A stretch of DNA of 64,000 bases from Streptomyces armeniacus (GTDB lineage Bacteria > Actinomycetota > Actinomycetes > Streptomycetales > Streptomycetaceae), in the NCBI RefSeq assembly GCF_003355155.1, contig NZ_CP031320.1:248001-312000 (forward strand), given 5' to 3'. The notes below the pieces were generated by a model that was given only the letters and a program-made list of their open reading frames with translations, made no database searches and had not been told where the DNA came from. The position numbers and the translations under genes were made by a program. Shown in pieces: positions 15,856-24,473 of the stretch (its first letter is position 1; each line of letters starts with the position of its first letter).

Positions 15856-18027
15856 ATGGAACCACTGCAGCAGGACGACCCGCGGCGGCTCGGCCCGTAC
15901 CGGCTGGCCGGGGTTCTTGGGTCCGGCGGCATGGGCCACGTGTACCTCGGGCGGGACGGCGCGGGCGGCGTCGCCGCCGTGAAGGTGCTGCGCCCCGAAC
16001 TCGCCGACGACCCGCACATGGTGAAGCGCTTCCTGCGCGAGGCGGAGGCCGCGCGGGCCGTACGGAGCAGGGGCGTCGCACGCGTGCTGGCCACCCGTAC
16101 GGAGGGCGGACGGCAGTGGATCGCCGCCGAGTTCCTCGCCGGACCGACGCTGGAGCGGGCGGTGGAGCGGTACGGGCCGCTGGACGAGGCCGCCGTACGC
16201 GCGCTGGGCGCCGCCCTCGCCCGTACGCTGCGGGACATCCACGCCGCCGGTCTCGTGCACCGCGACCTCAAACCCGCCAACATCGTGCTCACTTCGGACG
16301 GCCCCCGCGTGATCGACTTCGGCATCGCGCGCGCGGAGCACGGTCTCACCCTCACCGCCACCGGCCAGGCCCCCGCCACACCCGGCTACGCCGCGCCCGA
16401 GCAGGTGCTCGGGCAGCGGACGGGACCGGCGGGCGACGTGTTCGCACTGGGCGCCGTGCTCGCGTTCGCGGCGAGCGGCCGGCGCGCGTACGGGGGCGGG
16501 CACGTGGCCGCCGTGCAGTACCAAGTGGTGCACGGCGAGCCGGAACTGGACGCGGTGCCCGCCGCCGTACGGGAGGTGGCAGAACCCTGCCTCGCCACCG
16601 ACCCCGCCCGGCGGCCCTCCCCCGAACGGCTCGCCCGGCTGCTGGCACCGCCGTGGCGCGGCCGCAAGGCGTGGCGCACGGGCCCGCTGGCCCGCGACAT
16701 CGCCGAGCGGGAACGCGCCGCGGGACAGCTCGCCACGGCACCGGACGACGACGGGGACGGCGGGTCGCGTGCGCGGGACGCGCTGGGTGCGCGGGACGCG
16801 CTGGGTGCGCGGGACGGGCCGGGGGCGCCAACGGGCCCCGCGCGGCGCCGGATCGCCATCACGCTCGCGGGCGCCGCCACCGCCCTGGCGGCGGGTGGCG
16901 GCGGTGCCGCCTGGTGGCTGCTGCGCCGTGACGACGCGGCGGCGGACGGACACCCCTGGGACGCCGAACCGCTTTCCGGCTACACGGAGGGCACCGCGCC
17001 GCAGCCCCTCTGGGGACCGTTGGAGGCGTCCGCGGAGACGGCGCCGCTGCCCGTACGGGACCTTGTCGTCGTCGCGGCGCGCGGCGGCGGCCTGGCCGCG
17101 TTCGGCGTACGCGACGGGAAGCGCCGCTGGCGGCAGCCGGACGCCGCACCCGGCGCACGGACGCTGGCGGCGGGCGCGGACACCGTACTGGCCGCCGACG
17201 GCGACGGCGCACTGCTCGCACTCGCGGCCGACGACGGCCGGCCGCGGTGGACGCTCCGTACGGCGGACGCCGCCGTGCTCCTCGCCGTCAGCGCGGACAC
17301 CGTCTGCTTCACCACCCGCGACGGAGCGCTGCGCGCCGTCTCCCTGGCCTCGCACCGCCCCCTGTGGACGGCGGAGCCGCCCGTACGCGGCTTCGCCGCT
17401 TCCCCCGGCACGGCATCCCCCGGCACGGCATCCCCCGGCGCGACGTCCCCCGGCGCGGCCTCCTTTGCCGCCGCCGCGGGCGCCGGACGGCTCGTGCTGT
17501 GCGGCACCGACGGCCGGGCCGCGGCGCTCTCGACACGCGACGGCCGCCGCGTCTGGGGGCCGCGGAAGCGCGGCGAGCGCGCGCTCGTACCGGCCGTCGC
17601 GGGCGGCACCGCGTACCTCGGCGGCACGGAGCTGACCGCGCTCGAACTCGCCGACGGCCGGGAGCGGTGGGCGCGACCGAGCGGCGCCGAGGAGGGCTGG
17701 GGCGCGCCGGCGGTGGACGGCGGCCGGGTGTACGCGACGGACGGCGCGAGCCTGTACGCGCGCCGGGTGTCCGACGGCGGCGACGTCTGGACGCTCTCGC
17801 TCGTCTCCGAACCGCTGCCCCCGCAGCCGCCCGTGGTCGAACGCAACAGCGTGTGGACGGCGTTGGACGCCTCCGGCGAGGACGGTGTCGCGGCCGTCGA
17901 CCGCAGGGGCGGCAAGAGCGCGTGGCTGTACACGCAGAACGGCGAAGGGCCGTGGCGGCAGGCGGCGGCGGGCAACCGCGTGTTCCTGCTGCGCGGAGGG
18001 GCGCTGACGGCGATGCCGGTGTTCTGA
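15856..18027 (+). CDS. Ser/Thr protein kinase with PQQ-type beta-propeller (gene 2)
   Basis: This is a 723-residue protein. Residues 12-275 form a complete kinase domain: glycine loop LGSGGMG, VAVK-type Lys43, HRDLKPAN with Asp137, Lys139 and Asn142, and DFG Asp154. A low-complexity linker holds an 18-bp repeat (ARDALG units). One membrane helix follows (ITLAGAATALAAGGGGAAWW region). The outer part has about six PQQ/WD40-like strands with recurring W-containing motifs such as RPRWTLRT and RERWARPS, the fold seen in PqqD-like and BamB-like propellers. It should sense an extracytoplasmic ligand and phosphorylate cytoplasmic targets. A second linker repeat (SPGTA units) interrupts the propeller. 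Confidence 0.9.
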   Translation: MEPLQQDDPRRLGPYRLAGVLGSGGMGHVYLGRDGAGGVAAVKVLRPELADDPHMVKRFLREAEAARAVRSRGVARVLATRTEGGRQWIAAEFLAGPTLERAVERYGPLDEAAVRALGAALARTLRDIHAAGLVHRDLKPANIVLTSDGPRVIDFGIARAEHGLTLTATGQAPATPGYAAPEQVLGQRTGPAGDVFALGAVLAFAASGRRAYGGGHVAAVQYQVVHGEPELDAVPAAVREVAEPCLATDPARRPSPERLARLLAPPWRGRKAWRTGPLARDIAERERAAGQLATAPDDDGDGGSRARDALGARDALGARDGPGAPTGPARRRIAITLAGAATALAAGGGGAAWWLLRRDDAAADGHPWDAEPLSGYTEGTAPQPLWGPLEASAETAPLPVRDLVVVAARGGGLAAFGVRDGKRRWRQPDAAPGARTLAAGADTVLAADGDGALLALAADDGRPRWTLRTADAAVLLAVSADTVCFTTRDGALRAVSLASHRPLWTAEPPVRGFAASPGTASPGTASPGATSPGAASFAAAAGAGRLVLCGTDGRAAALSTRDGRRVWGPRKRGERALVPAVAGGTAYLGGTELTALELADGRERWARPSGAEEGWGAPAVDGGRVYATDGASLYARRVSDGGDVWTLSLVSEPLPPQPPVVERNSVWTALDASGEDGVAAVDRRGGKSAWLYTQNGEGPWRQAAAGNRVFLLRGGALTAMPVF
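16769..16815 (+). repeat. 18-bp in-frame repeat in kinase gene 2
   Basis: Two full copies and one partial copy of GTGCGCGGGACGCGCTGG encode consecutive ARDALG units in the juxtamembrane linker. Confidence 0.92.
17401..17460 (+). repeat. 15-bp in-frame repeat in the propeller of kinase gene 2
   Basis: Four copies of TCCCCCGGCACGGCA, the last two diverged, encode SPGTA, SPGTA, SPGAT, SPGAA. They form a loop inserted between two propeller blades. Confidence 0.92.
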
Positions 18028-18116
18028 GCCGGACAGCGGGTACGAAGACGCACGCCGCGCCCGTGACGCGCCGCGTATCGTGCTGACCGCAACGGGAAAC
18101 CGGGGGGATGAGAACC

Positions 18117-20687
18117 GTGGCACAGCAGGGGGACCGGGTATACCGGCGGCTCGACGCCGGTGACCCTCGTACGCTGGGCGGCTTCCGGCTGCTGGCCGCC
18201 GAGGACGACGGCGTCGTCAGCGACGGCATCCGGTGCTATCTGGCCCGCTCTCCGCACGACGCGCGCACCGTGACCGTCACCGCCGTACGCCCGGACCGCG
18301 CCGGGGACGCCACCCTGCGGGAGCGGATGCGCCGGGAGGCGGAGACGGCCCGCGCCGCCGCCGGGCCGTGGGTGGTGCCGCTGGTGGACGCGGACCCGGA
18401 CGCGGCGGTGCCGTGGCTGGCGTACGCGTACGTGCCGACGCTGCCGCTGACCGGACTGGTGCGGGAGCAAGGGCCGTTCGCCGAGCCCTCCGTACGCGCC
18501 CTCGGCAGCGCCCTCGCGCAGGCGCTGGGCACGCTGCACGACGCCGGCCGGACGCACGGCGGACTCGGGCCGCACGCCGTCTCGCTGGCGGCCGACGGGC
18601 CGCGGCTGGGCGCGCTCGGCGACGTACGGGCGGCGGACGGGGGCGACGCGGCGGCGGAGGTACGCGCGCTGGCGGAGGTGCTCGTCTACGCCGCGACGGG
18701 CCGTACGGGCGCGGGTGCGGCGGAGCGGGCGGGCGCCCTGGCGGAGATGCCGACGGGGCTGGCGGACGCGTTGGGGCCGGCGCTCGGCGCGGGGAAGGTC
18801 GCGGGCAAGGGCGGCGCCCGCAACGCGCCACGGCTGGCGAAGCTGCACGCCGCGCTGGACACGCCGGTACGCGGCCGGCGGCCCGAACTGACGCTCCCGG
18901 CGCGGTCCGTGGCCGCGCTCGCCGCGCGCGCGGCGGAGGCGCTGGCGCTGGAGGCGCCGGACGGCCCGGACGCCGTTCCGCCGGGCGCGGACCACGCCAC
19001 CCGGCAGCTGCGTACGGGCGGCGCGGACCGGCACGCGGAAGGGGGCACACTGCAACTGCGGGCCGCGCAGGAGGAGTCCGGAGCGGCACCCGAGGAGCCC
19101 GGGGCGGCACCGGACGGGTCCGGAGCGGCGCCCGTACAGGTATGGCCCACGGCCGGGCGGGGCGACGGGCAGGTCTCCGGCCTGGAGCCGCTGCCCGTAT
19201 CGCCGCCCCTGGTGCCGGCGCAGCCGCACGGAACGGCACCCGAGGGAGGCGCCGCGGAGGGAGGCGCTTCCGGCCCCGACGGCCCCCACAACCAACCCAC
19301 CGAGCCCCGCCCGCAGGACAGCCCTGCCGCCGCCCCGCACGGCGACACCACGCGGCCGCGGGCCGCGTCCCGCCGTTCGCTGCTGCTGGCCGGCGCGGCG
19401 GCCGGCGCCGCCGGGCTGGCCGTCGGCGGCGGCGCCGTCGCGGGCTGGGTCACCGGCCGCGGCGGCGGGCTGGACGCGCTGACCCGGCCGGGCCGTACGG
19501 GCGCCGGAGCGGACACGCTCGGCGGCGGGCGCACGCCGCCGCCCGGCACTCCGCCGACCGCACTGTGGCGGTACGACCTGCCGGGCTCCGACTCCGCCAA
19601 GTCGAGGCCGCTGGTGTGGCGCGGCGAACTCGGCGTCCTCGTCGGCTTCCACAGCTCCGTGGCCGTCGACCTGCGCACCGGCGAGACCGTCTGGTCGCGC
19701 AACGACCTGTCGAGCCTCTACGCGCCCAAGGTCATCAGCAGCGAACTCGTCCTGGTGCTGGACAAGTCGGAGCTCGTCGCCTTCGACGCGCGCACCGGGC
19801 AGCGCCGCTGGGGCGACAACGCGTTCAAGCCGGGGACACCGCGGTTCAACGGCCGCAGCGCCGACGAGCTCCGTGCCGCCACCGGCGACGGCCGGACCGC
19901 CTTCGTGACCGCCGACCAGATCGGGAAGCCGGGCGAGGACACGCCTGAGGAGCCGCCGCACACGCTGTCGGCGTACGACACCCGCAAGCGCCGCGAGCGC
20001 TGGCACGTCGAGCTCGCCGAGTACGAGACGGACGACGCGCTCAGCGTCCAGGCCGCCGGCGCGTCCGTCGTCACGATGGCGCCGCGCGACGACGTGCCCC
20101 AGCTGACGTCGTACCGGCTGTCGGACGGCGAGCGGGAGTGGCGGCGTTCCCTGGACGGGCTCAAGGGCCACAGCACGCTGTCGCTCTCCGCCTCCTCCGG
20201 CACGGTCTACGCCTCGCGCGGCGGCGATCTGCGCGCCGTCCGTGTCGACACGGGCAGGGAGCTCTGGTCCCGGCGGCTCGTCACCCGGACGGAGAGCGGC
20301 CTCGGCCGTGCCGTCGTACGGCCCGGACCGCCGCCCACGTCGGGGAAGTCCAAGGGGAAGAAGCGCGACAGGCGGATGTACGTGGCGGACGGCCACCGCA
20401 CCGTGTTCGCCCTCGCGCCGGAGGACGGCCGGGAGATCTGGCGCACGGAGCTGGCCAACGACTCACTCTGGCGCGACGTCCCCGAGCTGGAGTCCTCGCC
20501 GTCGGGCAAGACGGTGCTGGCGGCGTCGAGTTCAGGCGTCGTGGCCATCGACGCACGCAGCGGCGAGCTGCTGTGGCGGTTCCGTGAGACGCGCGGCGAC
20601 TCGGCGGACGAGTACGCGGTGTTCCCGGGGAACGGCGTGGTCCTGGTGACGCACACCGCGTCGGCGTTCGCCCTCCCGGTGGACTGA
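18117..20687 (+). CDS. Pseudokinase with PQQ-type beta-propeller (gene 3)
   Basis: The protein of about 856 residues keeps the overall kinase-fold sequence of its neighbours (EAETARAAAGPWVVPLVDADPD, SALAQALGTLHDAG) but has lost every catalytic motif. There is no glycine loop, VTVTAVRP has no Lys, HRD is HGG (THGGLGPHAV), and there is no DFG. A Pro/Ala/Glu-rich linker carries a 21-bp repeat. A membrane helix follows ([20 protein letters not shown] region), then a propeller with blades such as GQRRWGDN, RERWHVEL and GREIWRTE. It is best read as a receptor-like scaffold. The GTG start is 9 bp after a G-run; the ATG at 18108 is the alternative. Confidence 0.85.
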   Translation: MAQQGDRVYRRLDAGDPRTLGGFRLLAAEDDGVVSDGIRCYLARSPHDARTVTVTAVRPDRAGDATLRERMRREAETARAAAGPWVVPLVDADPDAAVPWLAYAYVPTLPLTGLVREQGPFAEPSVRALGSALAQALGTLHDAGRTHGGLGPHAVSLAADGPRLGALGDVRAADGGDAAAEVRALAEVLVYAATGRTGAGAAERAGALAEMPTGLADALGPALGAGKVAGKGGARNAPRLAKLHAALDTPVRGRRPELTLPARSVAALAARAAEALALEAPDGPDAVPPGADHATRQLRTGGADRHAEGGTLQLRAAQEESGAAPEEPGAAPDGSGAAPVQVWPTAGRGDGQVSGLEPLPVSPPLVPAQPHGTAPEGGAAEGGASGPDGPHNQPTEPRPQDSPAAAPHGDTTRPRAASRRSLLLAGAAAGAAGLAVGGGAVAGWVTGRGGGLDALTRPGRTGAGADTLGGGRTPPPGTPPTALWRYDLPGSDSAKSRPLVWRGELGVLVGFHSSVAVDLRTGETVWSRNDLSSLYAPKVISSELVLVLDKSELVAFDARTGQRRWGDNAFKPGTPRFNGRSADELRAATGDGRTAFVTADQIGKPGEDTPEEPPHTLSAYDTRKRRERWHVELAEYETDDALSVQAAGASVVTMAPRDDVPQLTSYRLSDGEREWRRSLDGLKGHSTLSLSASSGTVYASRGGDLRAVRVDTGRELWSRRLVTRTESGLGRAVVRPGPPPTSGKSKGKKRDRRMYVADGHRTVFALAPEDGREIWRTELANDSLWRDVPELESSPSGKTVLAASSSGVVAIDARSGELLWRFRETRGDSADEYAVFPGNGVVLVTHTASAFALPVD
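19071..19133 (+). repeat. 21-bp in-frame repeat in pseudokinase gene 3
   Basis: Three imperfect copies encode EESGAAP, EEPGAAP and DGSGAAP in the juxtamembrane linker. Confidence 0.9.
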
Positions 20688-20698
20688 GGGGCCGCGGC

Positions 20699-23065
20699 AT
20701 GGAATCCCTCGCACGCCCCCGCCCGCTGCACGCCAACGACCCCGCGGCGCTGGGCCGCTGGCGGCTGCTGGCCCGGCTCGGCTCCGGCGGCATGGGCAGC
20801 GTCTACCTCGCCCGCTCCCCCGGCGGCCGTACGGTCGCGCTCAAGGCGGTGCATCCAACGCTCGCACAGGAGCCCGAGTTCCGTGCCCGCTTCCGCGACG
20901 AGGTACGCGCCACCCGCGCGCTGATCGGGCACGCCGAGCCCGGACCGTCCACGGCGGCGCGGCACTTCGCCGCCGTCGTCGACGCGGACACGGAGGGGCC
21001 GCGGCCGTGGCTGGCGACCGAGTACCTGCTGGCGCCCGCGTTGCAGGAGACGGTGGACGCGTTCGGGCCGTGGCAGCTCACTGCCGTACGCGCGCTGGGC
21101 TCCGCTCTCGCGGAAGCGCTCGCCGCCGTGCACCGCGCGCAGCTGGTGCACCGGGACGTCAAGCCGTCCAACGTGCTGGTCACCGCTGACGGTCCGCGCG
21201 TCATCGACTTCGGCATCGCCCTGTCGTCCGGTGCGCGGCGGCTCACCCGCACCGGCCACGTGCTGGGCTCGCCCGCCTACATGGCGCCGGAGCAGGTGGA
21301 GCGGCGCACGTCCACGCCGTACTCGGACGTGTACGCGCTCGCGGGCGTCCTGGTCTTCGCGGCGACCGGGCGCGGCCCGTTCGGCACGGGCGCCGCCGAG
21401 GAGCTGCTGTACCGGGTGGTGCACGGGCAGCCGGACCTGTCGGCGCTCGACGGGCCCGCCGACCCGGACGGCGCGCTGCGCAGGCTGCTGGCGCGCTGCC
21501 TGGCCAAGGACGTGACCGAGCGGCCCAGCGCCGCCGAACTCGCCCGGCTGCTGCGCCCGGCGGACGTCGACGCGCCTCCCTTCGCGGCGCTGCTGCCCGC
21601 GCCCGTACTGGCGGACATCGCCGCCCGTACGACGCTCGACTGGGACATCGCGGTGCCTCGCCGGGAGGACGCGCCCTCCCCGCCGCCGGGCCACGGCACG
21701 CGGGAGGACGACGGCGGCGCCGTCGGCCCGGACGGCGCTCCCGCCCACGCCCGTACGCCCGGCGGTCCGCCCTCACGCCGTGCGCTGCTCCTCGGCGCCG
21801 CGGGCACCCTCGCGGCGGCCGGCGCCGCCGCCACCGGCGCGTACGCGGCGGGCCGCGCCGCCCGGCCTGCCGCCAAACCGGGTCCCGCGCGCGGCTCCGC
21901 CGCCGCGTCCCGGCGCCCCGGCGGCGCCAAGGGCACGGCGCCGCAGCCCGCCTGGGAGTACCGCGGCCCGCTGGACGTCTATGGGCGGCCCGCGCTGGGG
22001 CGCGGCGTGCTGGTGACGGGCACCGACACGTTCGGCGAGCTGTACGGCATCGACACCCGTACGGGCACCCTGCGCTGGACCGTGACCGGTGTCGCCGGGG
22101 AACAGCCGTTCACCGTCCCTGACCGTTCGATCGCCGTGTTCGCCGCGCTGGGCACGGCCGGGGACGACCGGCTCGCGTTCGTCGAGACGGCCAACGGGCG
22201 CACCTGGTACAGCGAGCCGCTCGACATCATCCTCGAGAGGATCGACGGCTCGCCGGTGGTCGCCACCCGCGGCCACACCGTGTTCGCCGTCGGCGAGCGG
22301 CTGCGCGAGGGCGCCTCCGCGGCCCCGGGGAAGCGCGAACTCCACCTCTTCGCCTACGACATCGACCGCGCCGAGACGGTCTGGCGCCGCCGCATCTCCC
22401 CCAGCGAAGTGAAGACGGCGACGGGCGGCGTGTTCGGCTCGCGGCTGCTGGTGTTCGAGACGGACACCCTGCGCGCGTACGGCGTACAGGACGGCGCGAA
22501 GCAGTGGGAGGCGCCGCTGGAGGGCACCCCGCCCGCGGACGGCATCACGGATTACAGCCTCACGGACCACGGCATGGCGTCCGCGGGCCGCCACGGCGTG
22601 CTGACCTCGGGCCCCGAACTGCGGCTGCTCGACCCTTCAGACGGCCGCCCCCTCTGGCGCCTGGGCCCCGGCCGGCTGAAGGACGTGGACACCGGCAGGG
22701 TGGAGCCGGGCGCGACGGCGTTCGGCACTCCTGCGGTGGCCGGGAACACGGCGTACGTCACGGTGGCGCAGAAGGCCGTGCTGGCGGTGGACGTCCGTAC
22801 GGGCAAGCGCCGCTGGCTCTGGCAGGCCGGAGACGAGGAGCTGAGCCCGCCCCCGGCCCCGGTCACCGCCGCGGGCGGCCTCGTCTTCCCCTCACTGCTG
22901 GGCGGCCAGACCGCGCTGGTCGCGCTCGACGCCCGTACCGGCGAGCGTGCCTGGCGGATCGCGGAGACGGACAACATCGCGGACAGCGCGCAGCTCTCCT
23001 GGGACGGCGAACGGCTGTACGCGGTACGCGGCGTGCACATCCGCGCCCTGCCGCTGGACGGGTGA
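20699..23065 (+). CDS. Ser/Thr protein kinase with PQQ-type beta-propeller (gene 4)
   Basis: This is a 788-residue protein. The kinase domain is intact: LGSGGMGSVY, Lys49 in VALKAVHP, HRDVKPSN with Asp153, Lys155 and Asn158, DFG Asp170, and an activation segment ending GSPAYMAPEQ. An Ala-rich membrane helix near residues 360-385 (ALLLGAAGTLAAAGAAATG) leads to an outer propeller with blades marked by TGTLRWTV, AKQWEAPLEG and TGKRRWLW. It starts 11 bp after gene 3, so the two are almost certainly cotranscribed and probably act together, an active kinase beside a pseudokinase of the same architecture. Confidence 0.92.
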   Translation: MESLARPRPLHANDPAALGRWRLLARLGSGGMGSVYLARSPGGRTVALKAVHPTLAQEPEFRARFRDEVRATRALIGHAEPGPSTAARHFAAVVDADTEGPRPWLATEYLLAPALQETVDAFGPWQLTAVRALGSALAEALAAVHRAQLVHRDVKPSNVLVTADGPRVIDFGIALSSGARRLTRTGHVLGSPAYMAPEQVERRTSTPYSDVYALAGVLVFAATGRGPFGTGAAEELLYRVVHGQPDLSALDGPADPDGALRRLLARCLAKDVTERPSAAELARLLRPADVDAPPFAALLPAPVLADIAARTTLDWDIAVPRREDAPSPPPGHGTREDDGGAVGPDGAPAHARTPGGPPSRRALLLGAAGTLAAAGAAATGAYAAGRAARPAAKPGPARGSAAASRRPGGAKGTAPQPAWEYRGPLDVYGRPALGRGVLVTGTDTFGELYGIDTRTGTLRWTVTGVAGEQPFTVPDRSIAVFAALGTAGDDRLAFVETANGRTWYSEPLDIILERIDGSPVVATRGHTVFAVGERLREGASAAPGKRELHLFAYDIDRAETVWRRRISPSEVKTATGGVFGSRLLVFETDTLRAYGVQDGAKQWEAPLEGTPPADGITDYSLTDHGMASAGRHGVLTSGPELRLLDPSDGRPLWRLGPGRLKDVDTGRVEPGATAFGTPAVAGNTAYVTVAQKAVLAVDVRTGKRRWLWQAGDEELSPPPAPVTAAGGLVFPSLLGGQTALVALDARTGERAWRIAETDNIADSAQLSWDGERLYAVRGVHIRALPLDG

Positions 23066-23180
23066 CCCTCAGGCGCCCCCGCTCCCCCAACGGGTGACAC
23101 GCGTCGGCGGATCCGCCCAACTCACCGCGCGGACGGCCCGGACGCCCGGCGACGATCACCGGGAGGCCCTTGTCCCGGAG

Positions 23181-24473
23181 GTGAGTCCGCTGATTCCCGT
23201 ACGGTCCGTCAGCGCGGTGGCGGTGGCCACCGCGGCCATGGTGGTCGTGACCGCCCAGCCGGCCCAGCCCGTACCGCAGGACCGGCACACCGTACGGGCC
23301 GGGCGGCCCGCCGCGGCGGCGGCACCGGCGGAGCCCGGCGGCCGGTCGCTCGGCGAGCTGCTGACCCGGATGCGGACGCTGTACCGCCAGACCGAGGCCG
23401 CCTCGGAGGCGTACAACGGCGCCGCGGAGCGGCTGAAGGCACAGCAGGCGGAGGTCCGCCGGCTCAACGCGCGGCTGGTGCGCACCCGCAGCGCCGTGGA
23501 CGCCGGACGGGCCGAGGCCGGGCGGCTCGCCCGGCAGCAGTACCGCGAGCAGGCCGCCGGTCTGCCGCCCTCCGTACAGGTGCTGCTGGCCGACGACCCC
23601 GTACGCGCCCTCCAGGGCGGGCACGCGCTGCAGCGCGCGGTCGGCCGGCAGGCCGTCGCGGTGAAGCGGCTGACCAGCGGGGAGCGGCAGCGGGACGCGC
23701 TCGCGCTCCGCGCGCGCGGAGCGCTCGAGAAGCAGCGGCGGCTGGCGGCCACGCGCAAGGCGCACCGCGACGCGGCGCAGCGGCGGCTGCGCCAGGTGGA
23801 GCGGATGCTGGCGGCGCTGCCGCCGGAGCGGCTGGCGCGGCTGCGGCAGCTGGAGAGCACGCAGGACGCACGCGCGCAGCGGGAGTTCCTGGCGGGCGGC
23901 GCGCTCGGCGGCGACACCCCGAAGGGCGGCGCACCCGGCGGGGACGCCCAGGCCGGCACGCGCGCGCCGTCCGAGCAGGGCCGCCGCGCGCTGGAGTTCG
24001 CCCTCGCGCAGCGCGGCAAGCCGTACGCCTGGGGCGCCGAGGGCCCGCGCGCGTACGACTGCTCCGGCCTCACCGCACGCGCCTGGGCGCGGGCCGGGCG
24101 CGCCATCCCGCGCACGAGCCAGCAGCAGTGGCGGCGGCTCGAACGGGTGCCGCTGCGCGAGCTGCGCCCCGGCGACCTGGTGCTCTACTTCGCGGGCGCC
24201 ACCCATGTCGGCCTGTACGCGGGCCAGGGCCGCATCGTGCAGGCGCCGCGCCCCGGCGCCCGGGTCAAGGTCTCGCCGATTGCCGCGAACCCGGTGATCG
24301 GCGCCGTACGCCCCGACCCGTGGGCGCCGCCGCTGCCCTCGTACGAGGCCCCGCCGCTGCCCGCCGACGCGGGCCCCGACGACGCGGTTCCGGGCGCCGC
24401 GCGTACGGACGCCGCGCGTACGGACGCCGGTCAGGCGCGCGGGACCGAACCGCGCTCGAGCGACGCCAGATAG
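23181..24473 (+). CDS. Secreted NlpC/P60 peptidoglycan hydrolase
   Basis: The protein of 430 residues has a short signal region (VAVATAAMVVVTAQPA), then a long Arg/Ala/Gln-rich coiled-coil (about residues 55-225) as in RipA-like enzymes. A C-terminal NlpC/P60 domain carries the catalytic Cys294 in YDCSGL and His342 in THVGLY. It should cut D-Glu to diamino acid links in cell-wall peptides, with the coiled-coil restraining the active site. The GTG start directly follows CCCGGAG; spacing is short but it gives a proper signal peptide. Its last 43 bp overlap the end of the convergent monooxygenase gene, and the C-terminus carries a small AARTDAARTDAG duplication. Confidence 0.9.
   Translation: MSPLIPVRSVSAVAVATAAMVVVTAQPAQPVPQDRHTVRAGRPAAAAAPAEPGGRSLGELLTRMRTLYRQTEAASEAYNGAAERLKAQQAEVRRLNARLVRTRSAVDAGRAEAGRLARQQYREQAAGLPPSVQVLLADDPVRALQGGHALQRAVGRQAVAVKRLTSGERQRDALALRARGALEKQRRLAATRKAHRDAAQRRLRQVERMLAALPPERLARLRQLESTQDARAQREFLAGGALGGDTPKGGAPGGDAQAGTRAPSEQGRRALEFALAQRGKPYAWGAEGPRAYDCSGLTARAWARAGRAIPRTSQQQWRRLERVPLRELRPGDLVLYFAGATHVGLYAGQGRIVQAPRPGARVKVSPIAANPVIGAVRPDPWAPPLPSYEAPPLPADAGPDDAVPGAARTDAARTDAGQARGTEPRSSDAR

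Noticed and set aside
23066..23180. c-di-AMP (ydaO) riboswitch before the NlpC/P60 gene
   Set aside because: Such riboswitches precede some streptomycete cell-wall hydrolase genes, but the conserved motifs are not present in this 115-bp spacer.
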